Shown piece by piece: positions 1 through 6,265 of a stretch of 17,264 nucleotides of DNA (positions within the stretch are counted from its first letter, which is position 1; each line of letters opens with the position of its first letter). This DNA comes from Chitinophaga pinensis. Lineage in GTDB: Bacteria; Bacteroidota; Bacteroidia; UKL13-3. Below the pieces are notes generated by a model. That model did no database searches, was not told the origin of the DNA, and worked only from the letters and a program-made list of their open reading frames with translations. The position numbers and the translations under genes are program-made. Location of the stretch: positions 1 through 17,264 of the forward strand of contig CAMCJW010000023.1 of NCBI GenBank assembly GCA_945875195.1, in the 5' to 3' direction.

Positions 1-1
1 C

Positions 2-265
2 ATGCTTTCCAGTGTTTTAAAGAGTGAAACTGCCATTGAAGTAAATATTCAAATTGTGCGTATTTTTACAAGAATTAGAGAGGTTTTTGTAACACATAAA
101 GATGTGTTATTAAAGATGGAGCAGTTAGAAAAAAAACTGCTGAAGCAAAATACAAAAGTTAGCAAGCATGAGCAAGAAATTCAAATGATATTTGATGCTT
201 TGAAGCATTTATTGGATCCACCAAAAGTGCCAAGAAAAAGGATTGGGTTCAAACCGGAAAAGTAG
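2..265 (+). CDS. ORF6N domain-containing protein, C-terminal part (5' end outside window)
   Basis: The 87 residues visible resemble the C-terminal half of Bacteroidota ORF6N-domain proteins. The opening MLSSVLKSETAIEVNIQIVR matches the usual end of the ORF6N DNA-binding domain (an 'MLSSVL...AI.VNI.I.R.F' block). It is followed by a charged helical stretch (about residues 35-70, KMEQLEKKLLKQNTKV, probable coiled coil) and a short basic proline-containing tail ending RIGFKPEK. The ATG at base 2 is almost certainly an internal methionine, because the ORF6N block normally has about 80-100 residues before it; the frame is open to the window edge. ORF6N was named from phage proteins and is presumed to bind DNA, but many copies are chromosomal. 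The gene converges on the DUF481-like gene. Its tail encodes one copy of the repeated TTGGGTTCAAACCGGA sequence. The family call is from memory of the conserved block. Confidence 0.72.
   Translation: MLSSVLKSETAIEVNIQIVRIFTRIREVFVTHKDVLLKMEQLEKKLLKQNTKVSKHEQEIQMIFDALKHLLDPPKVPRKRIGFKPEK
243..258 (+). repeat. 16-base direct repeat copy 1, containing GGTTCAAACC
   Basis: TTGGGTTCAAACCGGA, identical to 16908-16923. It encodes GFKP in the ORF6N-domain tail. The core GGTTCAAACC is at 246-255. Confidence 0.8.
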
Positions 266-405
266 AATTATTTAATAAATTAAAACCACGAACTACTCTT
301 TTTTGATATGCTTTTGCTTGTTAATCTTAAGGCACCTAATAGGCGGCGTGTTTAATAATTTCTTTAAAAATCCTTATTATTTTTTAACAAATTTAGAATT
401 TGAAA

Positions 406-1455
406 TTAATCAAAGGAATAGCCCAAGCCAAATACTATACCATAATCAATTTTATTGGCGATAGGACTAGGTGGATGGGTGTCGGTTGAGTTATATACTG
501 TGAGATTTATAGAAAGGTCACCAATTATTTCCCAATCAATTTTCAATTCACTATCGTGTCTTATTCTACCTTTTTGGGTTAAGCTAAAGTAGAAATTGGA
601 ACCTAAATTTAGTGTAATTTCTGGATTGTTAAATTTGAAGAAATAGTATTGCAGAATTAAAGGTAATTCTAAATGATCTGTTTCTATTCCTTCGATGCTC
701 TTTTCTTGGTTAATTAACAATCCTGTTCCAATATACCCGTCCATTTCGTGGGTACTAAAAGCATCATATGCCATTCCATATCCTTCTTGGAAGCGCCTTG
801 ATAATCCCAACTCTAAATTTCTTTGGTAATTTAAAATGGCCAAACCAAGGAAATTAGGAGAATAAAATGTTTGGGTAATGAATTTAATATTTTCTCTATC
901 CCTGGTATAATTTCCGCTAGATTGTGTACTGATTGAATTAGCGATTAATGAAAAATCACTTTTTTTGGTCATGTATTTGAGTGAACCACTAAAGTTCAAT
1001 CGTCCAATATTACTTGATTTAGTATAAGAATAGCCCATGGAAACATCACCCTCTAAATTTTTTATGCTATCTCTTTCAAAAAAATACGAAATTGAATTAA
1101 TTTTTTGGAATGTTAATTCTAGTGGAATTGAGTCGGAAATAATATTCAATAATCCGGGTCTAAAGCCTTTATTAATTTTTGAGTATATGATTTCTTTGGA
1201 TGCTGTATTAATTCGGTATAGCTGTGAAGTTGCAATTAAATAATCAACAGAATTTGTTTTCATGTTAAACAAACCAATATCATCTGCATCAAAGTAGATC
1301 CTTCCTACGCTGATTTTCTTGAATTCACCATGCACCACAATTCCATTATGCAAATACAAGGTGTCTTTGGCGCCTTGTGCCATTGTTTTATTAAAGTGGC
1401 CAATTGCGATAATTAAAATGCAGGTCCAAATTTGTTTATTTAAACACTTAAACAT
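406..1455 (-). CDS. DUF481-like outer-membrane beta-barrel protein
   Basis: A predicted 349-residue exported protein. From the chosen start it has a signal peptide (MFKCLNKQ, hydrophobic core around residues 9-19, TMA|Q as likely cleavage site). A small beta domain of about residues 30-130 follows (LYLHNGIVVHGEFKKI..GRIYFDADDIG), as in DUF481 proteins. The rest, from about residue 135, alternates in short beta strands (GDVSMGYSYTKSSN, GRLNFSGSLKY, LNLGSNFYFSL) and ends YGIVFGLGYSFD, typical of an outer-membrane barrel. The frame is open back to an ATG at 1491, but I prefer 1455. That start puts the signal peptide at the N-terminus and places a perfect TATTTTTG box (1468-1461) just upstream. 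lysA ends 47 bases upstream on the same strand, so read-through is also possible. Its ligand or function is unknown. Confidence 0.7.
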   Translation of the reverse strand: MFKCLNKQIWTCILIIAIGHFNKTMAQGAKDTLYLHNGIVVHGEFKKISVGRIYFDADDIGLFNMKTNSVDYLIATSQLYRINTASKEIIYSKINKGFRPGLLNIISDSIPLELTFQKINSISYFFERDSIKNLEGDVSMGYSYTKSSNIGRLNFSGSLKYMTKKSDFSLIANSISTQSSGNYTRDRENIKFITQTFYSPNFLGLAILNYQRNLELGLSRRFQEGYGMAYDAFSTHEMDGYIGTGLLINQEKSIEGIETDHLELPLILQYYFFKFNNPEITLNLGSNFYFSLTQKGRIRHDSELKIDWEIIGDLSINLTVYNSTDTHPPSPIANKIDYGIVFGLGYSFD

Positions 1456-1460
1456 GTTTG

Positions 1461-1468
1461 CAAAAATA
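1461..1468 (-). promoter_or_regulatory. Candidate -7 box (TATTTTTG) for the DUF481-like gene
   Basis: Read on the minus strand this is TATTTTTG, a full match to the Bacteroidota -7 consensus TAnnTTTG. It is five bases before the ATG at 1455. The -33 position 20 bases upstream (AATG, 1492-1489) is a poor match to TTTG; a CTTG lies at 1496-1493 with a longer 24-base spacer. If used, transcription would start at or beside the start codon. Confidence 0.4.
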
Positions 1469-1502
1469 GAAAGTTGTTTTTGTTTTTGCATTCAAGGATT
1501 AA

Positions 1503-2735
1503 TTATAGTTCAGCCACAATTTCACTTCTCAATAAGTCCTGAAAATCCTCACGTCTTCTAATTAATTGAGTTTTATCTTTCCAAATAAGCACTTCTGCCG
1601 GTTTGAATCTGGCGTTGTAGTTACTGCTCATAGTAAATCCATAAGCTCCAGCATTTTTAAAACAAAGCATGTCTCCTTCGTGCACTTCGCTTAATTTTCT
1701 ATCCCAACCAAAAGTATCTGTTTCGCAGATGTAGCCCACTACGGTGTAAATTCTTTGCTTTCCTTCTGGGTTGCTAAGGTTGATAATTGAATGGTAAGAA
1801 TCATAGAGCATTGGTCTAATCAGATGATTCATGCCGCTATCCACCCCCACAAATACCGTTGCTGTTGTTTGTTTTAGTACGTTTACCTTTACCAAAAAGT
1901 AGCCAGCTTCACTCACAAGAAATTTACCTGGTTCAAACCATAATTCTAAATCTTTGCCATACTCTTTGCAGAATTCTTGAAAGCGTTGAGAAAGAGCTCC
2001 AGCCAGTTCTTCAATGTCAGTTGTGATATCACCTTCTTTGTATCCAACTTTAAATCCTGAACCAAAGTCTAAGAATTCAAGGTCGAGAAAATCTTTGGTG
2101 GCATCGAATAATATTTCGGCGCCTTGTAGAAATACGCCAGCATCCAATATATCGGAGCCAGTATGCATGTGCAAGCCATTTACCCTAATATTACTTGATT
2201 TAACAACGCGGGCAACATGCCTTAATTGGTATACTGAAATGCCAAATTTTGAATCGATGTGGCCGGTTGAAATTTTGGTATTTCCTCCAGCGAGAATATG
2301 CGGATTGATGCGGATACAACAAGGAACGGTATTGCCATATAAATGGCCAAATTGTTCTAGGATAGAAATGTTATCTATATTAATATGAACGCCTAATCTA
2401 ACGGCTTCTTGAATTTCCTCAATACTCACGCAATTTGGTGTAAAAATTATATCCTTAGGATCAAAGCCAGCAAGTAAACCAAGTTTAACTTCATTGATTG
2501 AAACAGTATCTAAACCACTACCATGTTGTTTTAGTAGTTTTAAAATGGATGAATTGTTTAAAGCTTTGCATGCATATTTAACCTTGATATTAAGTGGTTT
2601 AAATGCATTGATTAATCGGTTGTATTGTTCAATAATTTTGTTTCCATCATATACATAAACCGGTGCACCAAATTCATTAGCTATTTCTGATAAATTGATA
2701 CCTGAAACGGTATACTGTCCATTCACTATTTCCAT
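1503..2735 (-). CDS. lysA: Diaminopimelate decarboxylase
   Basis: A fold-type III PLP enzyme that decarboxylates meso-diaminopimelate to L-lysine, the last step of lysine synthesis in the cytoplasm. At 410 residues it has normal family length. The PLP lysine is K57 in KYACKA (53-58). HMHTGSDI (189-196) and FLDFGSGF (221-228) are the barrel phosphate and cofactor segments. EPGK is at 268-271. The substrate-binding cysteine motif is CETDTFGWD (337-345), with GAYG at 363-366 in the C-terminal beta domain. The ATG at 2735 gives the usual N-terminus (a short lead to FGAPVYVYD). It lies downstream of htrA on the same strand, separated by 165 bases that hold inverted repeats and a candidate promoter, so it probably has its own transcript. 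dapF, the preceding enzyme of the pathway, is 2.7 kb away on the other strand. No key residue is missing. Confidence 0.96.
   Translation of the reverse strand: MEIVNGQYTVSGINLSEIANEFGAPVYVYDGNKIIEQYNRLINAFKPLNIKVKYACKALNNSSILKLLKQHGSGLDTVSINEVKLGLLAGFDPKDIIFTPNCVSIEEIQEAVRLGVHINIDNISILEQFGHLYGNTVPCCIRINPHILAGGNTKISTGHIDSKFGISVYQLRHVARVVKSSNIRVNGLHMHTGSDILDAGVFLQGAEILFDATKDFLDLEFLDFGSGFKVGYKEGDITTDIEELAGALSQRFQEFCKEYGKDLELWFEPGKFLVSEAGYFLVKVNVLKQTTATVFVGVDSGMNHLIRPMLYDSYHSIINLSNPEGKQRIYTVVGYICETDTFGWDRKLSEVHEGDMLCFKNAGAYGFTMSSNYNARFKPAEVLIWKDKTQLIRRREDFQDLLRSEIVAEL
1930..1939 (+). repeat. GGTTCAAACC motif copy inside lysA
   Basis: An exact core copy on the plus strand, antisense to lysA, where it encodes WFEP (residues 266-269). 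This is a different reading frame from the copies at 246 and 16911. Confidence 0.6.
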
Positions 2736-2741
2736 ATCCTG

Positions 2742-2773
2742 CGAAAATAGGCAAAAATGCAGCTATTAGCAAT
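2742..2773 (-). promoter_or_regulatory. Candidate lysA promoter (ATTG-N20-TATTTTCG)
   Basis: On the minus strand, ATTG (2773-2770) is followed after 20 bases by TATTTTCG (2749-2742). That is one mismatch from TTTG and one from TAnnTTTG, at the spacing used by Bacteroidota housekeeping sigma. The -7 box ends six bases before the lysA ATG at 2735, implying a very short or absent leader. The -33 part overlaps an arm of the inverted repeat. Confidence 0.45.
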
Positions 2774-2896
2774 TGGCTTCTGGCCGCTAGCTTTTAATAA
2801 TTTCGTAAAATAGAAAATGTATATTCTGGCTTCTCAAAATGTAAATATATTTAAATCTTGAAAAGCTAGAAGCCAGTAGCCAGAAGCCAGCGGTTA
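2759..2896. repeat. Intergenic inverted-repeat cluster (AGAAGCCAG / CTGGCTTCT family)
   Basis: Three related segments lie in the htrA-lysA gap. Segment 2759-2795 contains TTGGCTTCTGGCCGCTAGC and is the inverted counterpart of 2861-2896, which begins AAAAGCTAGAAGCCAG and repeats AGAAGCCAG at 2868-2876 and 2882-2890. A third, shorter arm, TTCTGGCTTCT, sits between them at about 2823-2834. AAAAGCTAG (2861-2869) pairs exactly with CTAGCTTTT (2787-2795). The whole could fold into a long imperfect hairpin or be a REP-like element. Similar GCTAG/GCCAG-rich intergenic repeats are, to my recollection, common in Bacteroidota genomes. Lying just after the htrA stop, it may also limit read-through into lysA. 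Confidence 0.6.
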
Positions 2897-2900
2897 AAGG

Positions 2901-4349
2901 CTACAATCCAAATGCGTAATAGCCTTTGCTGCCATTGGGATTAATGCCTTCAACCAGCACACCACCTTTATGGTCTTCTAGGTTTAGTTTAACATCGGTT
3001 ATTGTGCCAATAGGTTTTTTATCAATACTTGTAAGCACAAATCCATTTGGGATTCCCGCTTTTTTGAGTGGACTTTTTTCTCCCACAGATTTAATGCGCA
3101 CGCCATTTGGAATTTTCAATTTTAGTCTTTCTTCTCTAGGTATACTTTCAAATTCACAATCTAAAATTTTGTTACTTTCTGTTTTTTCTATCATGGCAAC
3201 GTTGGCTTTGCCATCTTTATTTTTTAGCGTAGCGGTAAATTCTAATTTGTTTCCTTTACGCAAAATGCCTACCAGCACTTTATCGCCGGGACTTTTCTTA
3301 CCAACTTTTTCTTGTAATTCATTGCTGGTATTTACATTTGCTCCATCAATAGCAATTATAACATCCCCGTCTTTGATGCCTGCGGATGCAGCAGCAGAAT
3401 TTTCATTTACTTTAGCTACAAAAATTCCTTTCACATCTTTTAATCCTTCCTTTTCTGCTAATTCATTGTTTACATCTTGAATTTGTACGCCTAATAATCC
3501 TCTTTGAACCTCTCCATACTTCATTAAATCATCAATTACTTTTTTCATGAGGTTAGAAGGAATGGCAAATGCGTATCCTGCATACTGACCAGTTTGGCTG
3601 GCAATGGCAGTATTGATGCCAATTAATTTGCCTTCAGTTGAAACCAACGCACCACCGCTATTTCCTGGATTAACGGCTGCATCTGTTTGTATAAATGCCT
3701 CAATAGCATACTGGGTTTCTGGGTTTCTTGGGTCGCGAATTAGGTTCAAACCGCGCCCTTTGGCACTAACAATACCTGCTGTTACGGTTGATGTAAGGTT
3801 AAATGGATTGCCAACCGCTAACACCCATTGGCCAATTTTTACCTCATCGGAGTTACCAACCACGGCGAAAGGCAAATTTTTTTCTTCAATGCGTAGAAGT
3901 GCTAAATCTGTATTTCTATCTCTGCCCAGTAATTCTGCAACGTATTCTCTCTTATCGTTTAAGATAACTTTAATTTTGTTAGCACCATCTATCACATGGT
4001 TATTGGTTACTATGTAGCCATCGCTAGAAATAATTACTCCTGAGCCAGAACCTTGTCTTTCCATTTGCGGACCTTCAAACCCCCGAAAGAAGCCTCCAAA
4101 TGGGTCATTTTCAGAACTACCTTGGTTTTGATTTGGACCAACAGTAGTTATAATATGCACAACTGTTGGGGTAACCAATTCGGCTACGGCCACAAAATCT
4201 GGGTGGGAAATTTCTTGAATACTGGCATATTTTGCTAAATAATTACTGGTGAAGTTTACTTCCTCTTTGTTACTGATTAATTTGTTTAAACCAATAGCAA
4301 TAAGCCCTCCAAGGGTTGCTATTGCGATCATTCCTAAGTACTTTTTCAT
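2901..4349 (-). CDS. htrA: HtrA/Deg-family serine protease, periplasmic, two PDZ domains
   Basis: An ATP-independent periplasmic protease/chaperone that degrades misfolded envelope proteins. The 482-residue protein starts with an N-terminal hydrophobic segment (about residues 4-22, LGMIAIATLGGLIAIGL) that is either a membrane anchor or a signal peptide. The trypsin-like domain covers about 55-275. It has catalytic H118 in TNNHVIDG, D148 in NTDLALL and S231 in GNSGGAL, and a glycine/asparagine-rich LA-type loop (71-100, DPFGGFFRGF). PDZ1 is about 283-375 (RGLLGVQIQDV .. AGIKDGDVI) and PDZ2 about 405-480 (GVRIKSVGEKSPLKKAGI). All triad residues are present, so it should be active. It is divergent from the anti-sigma-like gene at 4463 across a 113-base gap and upstream of lysA. 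DegP, DegQ and DegS roles cannot be told apart from sequence alone. Two PDZ domains favour DegP/DegQ architecture. Confidence 0.95.
   Translation of the reverse strand: MKKYLGMIAIATLGGLIAIGLNKLISNKEEVNFTSNYLAKYASIQEISHPDFVAVAELVTPTVVHIITTVGPNQNQGSSENDPFGGFFRGFEGPQMERQGSGSGVIISSDGYIVTNNHVIDGANKIKVILNDKREYVAELLGRDRNTDLALLRIEEKNLPFAVVGNSDEVKIGQWVLAVGNPFNLTSTVTAGIVSAKGRGLNLIRDPRNPETQYAIEAFIQTDAAVNPGNSGGALVSTEGKLIGINTAIASQTGQYAGYAFAIPSNLMKKVIDDLMKYGEVQRGLLGVQIQDVNNELAEKEGLKDVKGIFVAKVNENSAAASAGIKDGDVIIAIDGANVNTSNELQEKVGKKSPGDKVLVGILRKGNKLEFTATLKNKDGKANVAMIEKTESNKILDCEFESIPREERLKLKIPNGVRIKSVGEKSPLKKAGIPNGFVLTSIDKKPIGTITDVKLNLEDHKGGVLVEGINPNGSKGYYAFGL
3743..3752 (+). repeat. GGTTCAAACC motif copy inside htrA
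   Basis: An exact core copy on the plus strand, antisense to htrA, where it encodes part of GLNLI (200-204). Confidence 0.6.
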
Positions 4350-4417
4350 TGATATTTATTTTTTTTAATTTTATTTTCAAAAATCATTCCAAGTTCAAAA
4401 TGACAGATTTTTTAAAA

Positions 4418-4425
4418 TATATTTG
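4418..4425 (+). promoter_or_regulatory. Candidate -7 box (TATATTTG) upstream of the anti-sigma-like gene
   Basis: TATATTTG is a full match to TAnnTTTG and sits 37 bases before the ATG at 4463, predicting a leader of about 30 bases. No good TTTG is found 19-21 bases upstream, so the -33 element is weak or absent. It lies in the 113-base gap shared with the divergent htrA gene. Confidence 0.4.
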
Positions 4426-4462
4426 TTAAACGAAACGGGTTACGACAAATTTTACCAATAAA

Positions 4463-5389
4463 ATGACCAAATTTGCCGTTGCTGTAAGTTCAGTAAAAAT
4501 GCAATTTTCACACGACAAACACCAATATTATTTCGAAAAATATCTCAGAAATGAGATGGAAGGAGAGGAGCTAGCATCTTTTGAGGCGAAATTGGTTGAC
4601 AATGAACCTTTAAAAAATAATTTTGAGTATTATAAAGCCAATCGTCAGAAAATAGTTGCTGAAGAATTGGCAGAATATGACGCGGATGAAATTTTAAAAC
4701 CTAAGCCACAAAAAGGCGGTTGGGTTTTTACAGCCATTTCATTACTTTGTTTGGTGTTGATTGTTGATTATTTTTTGTCGGCTAATTACTCTGAAAGTTT
4801 GTCAGAAAATAAAGCGCGCAAGCCTTTTATTGAAACGATAAACATATTTAAGTCCAACGAAAATATAAAATTATCAGTTGATACTATTGAGGAGGTGATC
4901 AAAAAAACTACTCCTTTGATTCAAAAAGAAGAATATAGGGAAGACAGTTCATTGCAAATAGTAGCTATTGATTCTCAGTTTAATCAATATTTAAGGAGTA
5001 ATAGTTCTAGTATACAAGGAGATTATTTTGTGGCCGATTCTTTGTTCAAAGTTTTGGAAGGTTCTCAAATAACAGAAAGCCGAAATGCCATGCGAATTAA
5101 AACAGATAGTTTGCTAGACGACAGCACCATTAATGTTTTGGTGATGAAAGGATTTTTTAAGAATGCTTCTTTAATTTCTAGACAATTATTGGTAGAATTT
5201 TGGGGCTCACCCATCCACTTTAGGGGGTATTTATTCAATGGAAAAAAACTTGTAATTTATGGATTTGATCCAATTTCTCCATTGTATCTGAGTTACCTAA
5301 GCGAAAATAATACCTATCATATATTTATAGGTAACAAAGAATTTCATTTATTTCCAGACAATCAATTTCACAAGTTAGTTTTAGAATAA
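4463..5389 (+). CDS. Single-pass membrane protein with anti-sigma-like N-terminus, function unknown
   Basis: I do not recognise this as a named family. The 308-residue protein has an N-terminal cytoplasmic part (about 1-86) whose YYFEKYLRNEMEGEELASFE (22-41) resembles the opening helices of Bacteroidota anti-sigma-like proteins ('..YL.GEMs.eE...FE..L..'). There is one strong membrane segment (about 87-106, WVFTAISLLCLVLIVDYFLS) and a roughly 200-residue extracytoplasmic part. That part has a disordered acidic/serine linker and a compact beta-rich end from about 240 (EFWGSPIHFRGYLFNGKKLVIYGFDPISPLYLSYL). The start may instead be M13 (ATG at 4499), which also keeps the helix block. Its stop overlaps the dapF start by one base (TAATG), so the two are probably translated together. 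No sigma-factor gene adjoins it. It is head to head with htrA. Confidence 0.6.
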   Translation: MTKFAVAVSSVKMQFSHDKHQYYFEKYLRNEMEGEELASFEAKLVDNEPLKNNFEYYKANRQKIVAEELAEYDADEILKPKPQKGGWVFTAISLLCLVLIVDYFLSANYSESLSENKARKPFIETINIFKSNENIKLSVDTIEEVIKKTTPLIQKEEYREDSSLQIVAIDSQFNQYLRSNSSSIQGDYFVADSLFKVLEGSQITESRNAMRIKTDSLLDDSTINVLVMKGFFKNASLISRQLLVEFWGSPIHFRGYLFNGKKLVIYGFDPISPLYLSYLSENNTYHIFIGNKEFHLFPDNQFHKLVLE

Positions 5390-6189
5390 TGCACTTTAAA
5401 AAATACCAAGGAACAGGTAATGATTTTGTGATGTTAGATGATAGGGAACGAGTTTTCCCTACTAATGATATTGAGTTGATTGCGCAACTATGTAACAGAA
5501 GATTTGGCATAGGCGCAGATGGATTGATACTGCTTCAATATACAGCTGACAAGCAGTTTTACATGAAGTATTTTAACAGTGATGGCAAAGAGAGTAGCAT
5601 GTGTGGCAATGGAGGCCGTTGTTTTGCTCAGTTTATTTTTGATACAGGATTAGCAATTGATGAAGTAGTATTCTATGCCATAGATGGAAAACACTTAGCA
5701 AAAAAAGATATTTTGTTACCTGAGGAAGCTGTAATCGCCTTGCAAATGATTTCTGTTGATACTGTAAAAGAATTAGGAACGGGTACCTATGAGTTAAATA
5801 CGGGGTCGCCACATTATGTAAAATTTATAGAAGAGCCAATAGCTGAGATGGCTTTGGTTGAGGAGGCTAAAAAAATAAGGTATAATCCTATTTACAAAGA
5901 AAAGGGTATCAATATTAACTATTTGAACCTAATAGGTTTAAAAGAGGTTAGATTGAGAACGTATGAACGCGGTGTTGAGGATGAAACTTTGTCGTGTGGC
6001 ACAGGAGCTACCGCCGCGGCCCTTTCTACGGCTTTATTTAACCAACTACCAGCCGGCAGTCACCAAATTCACCTTCAAGTTATGGGAGGTCAATTAAAGG
6101 TGAAATTTACTTTTTACCCAAATGACCAGCGTTTTGAGGATATTTGGTTGATTGGTTCAGCCAAAATGGTTTTTTCTGGGGAAATTTAG
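5389..6189 (+). CDS. dapF: Diaminopimelate epimerase
   Basis: A cytoplasmic PLP-independent epimerase that converts LL-diaminopimelate to meso-diaminopimelate, needed for both lysine and peptidoglycan. At 266 residues it has normal family length. The two-lobed fold is clear. The N-terminal YQGTGNDFVMLD (6-17) and FGIGADG (39-45) precede the first catalytic cysteine, C72 in MCGNGGRC (71-78). The second is C203 in LSCGTGATA (201-209), and YERGVEDET (192-200) before it is the conserved substrate-binding segment. NTGSPHYV (137-144) is also typical. It starts inside the stop codon of the upstream membrane-protein gene (TAATG), indicating translational coupling. Its pathway successor lysA is encoded nearby in the opposite direction. 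Nothing suggests loss of activity. Confidence 0.96.
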   Translation: MHFKKYQGTGNDFVMLDDRERVFPTNDIELIAQLCNRRFGIGADGLILLQYTADKQFYMKYFNSDGKESSMCGNGGRCFAQFIFDTGLAIDEVVFYAIDGKHLAKKDILLPEEAVIALQMISVDTVKELGTGTYELNTGSPHYVKFIEEPIAEMALVEEAKKIRYNPIYKEKGININYLNLIGLKEVRLRTYERGVEDETLSCGTGATAAALSTALFNQLPAGSHQIHLQVMGGQLKVKFTFYPNDQRFEDIWLIGSAKMVFSGEI

Positions 6190-6211
6190 GTAATAAAAAA
6201 CTTCCTTTTTA

Positions 6212-6244
6212 CTTGACTTCTATTTTTCTTTTCACCTATCTTGC
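6212..6244 (+). promoter_or_regulatory. Candidate promoter for the SNF2 helicase gene (CTTG-N21-TATCTTGC)
   Basis: CTTG (6212-6215) and TATCTTGC (6237-6244) are spaced 21 bases apart, inside the 76-base gap between dapF and the helicase. Each deviates from the Bacteroidota consensus (TTTG, TAnnTTTG). The predicted start, near 6251, would precede the TTG start at 6266 by about 15 bases. Confidence 0.3.
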
Positions 6245-6265
6245 CTAACTTAATGTGTAGTGTAA

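Noticed and set aside
243..258. tRNA T-arm or attachment-site remnant, because GGTTCAAACC resembles a TPsiC arm
   Set aside because: No acceptor stem, anticodon arm or CCA surrounds any copy, and all copies lie in open frames of intact genes.
266..405. Possible bidirectional terminator between the convergent ORF6N and DUF481-like genes
   Set aside because: Only very short or AT-only complementary stretches are present; no stem of six or more bases with GC content and a T tract was found.
2926..4017. Two long plus-strand open frames (184 and 137 codons) opposite htrA
   Set aside because: They lie fully antisense to a gene with an intact catalytic triad and family-length product. Their translations are low-complexity S/F/P/L strings with no domain, as expected from the complement of a codon-biased gene.
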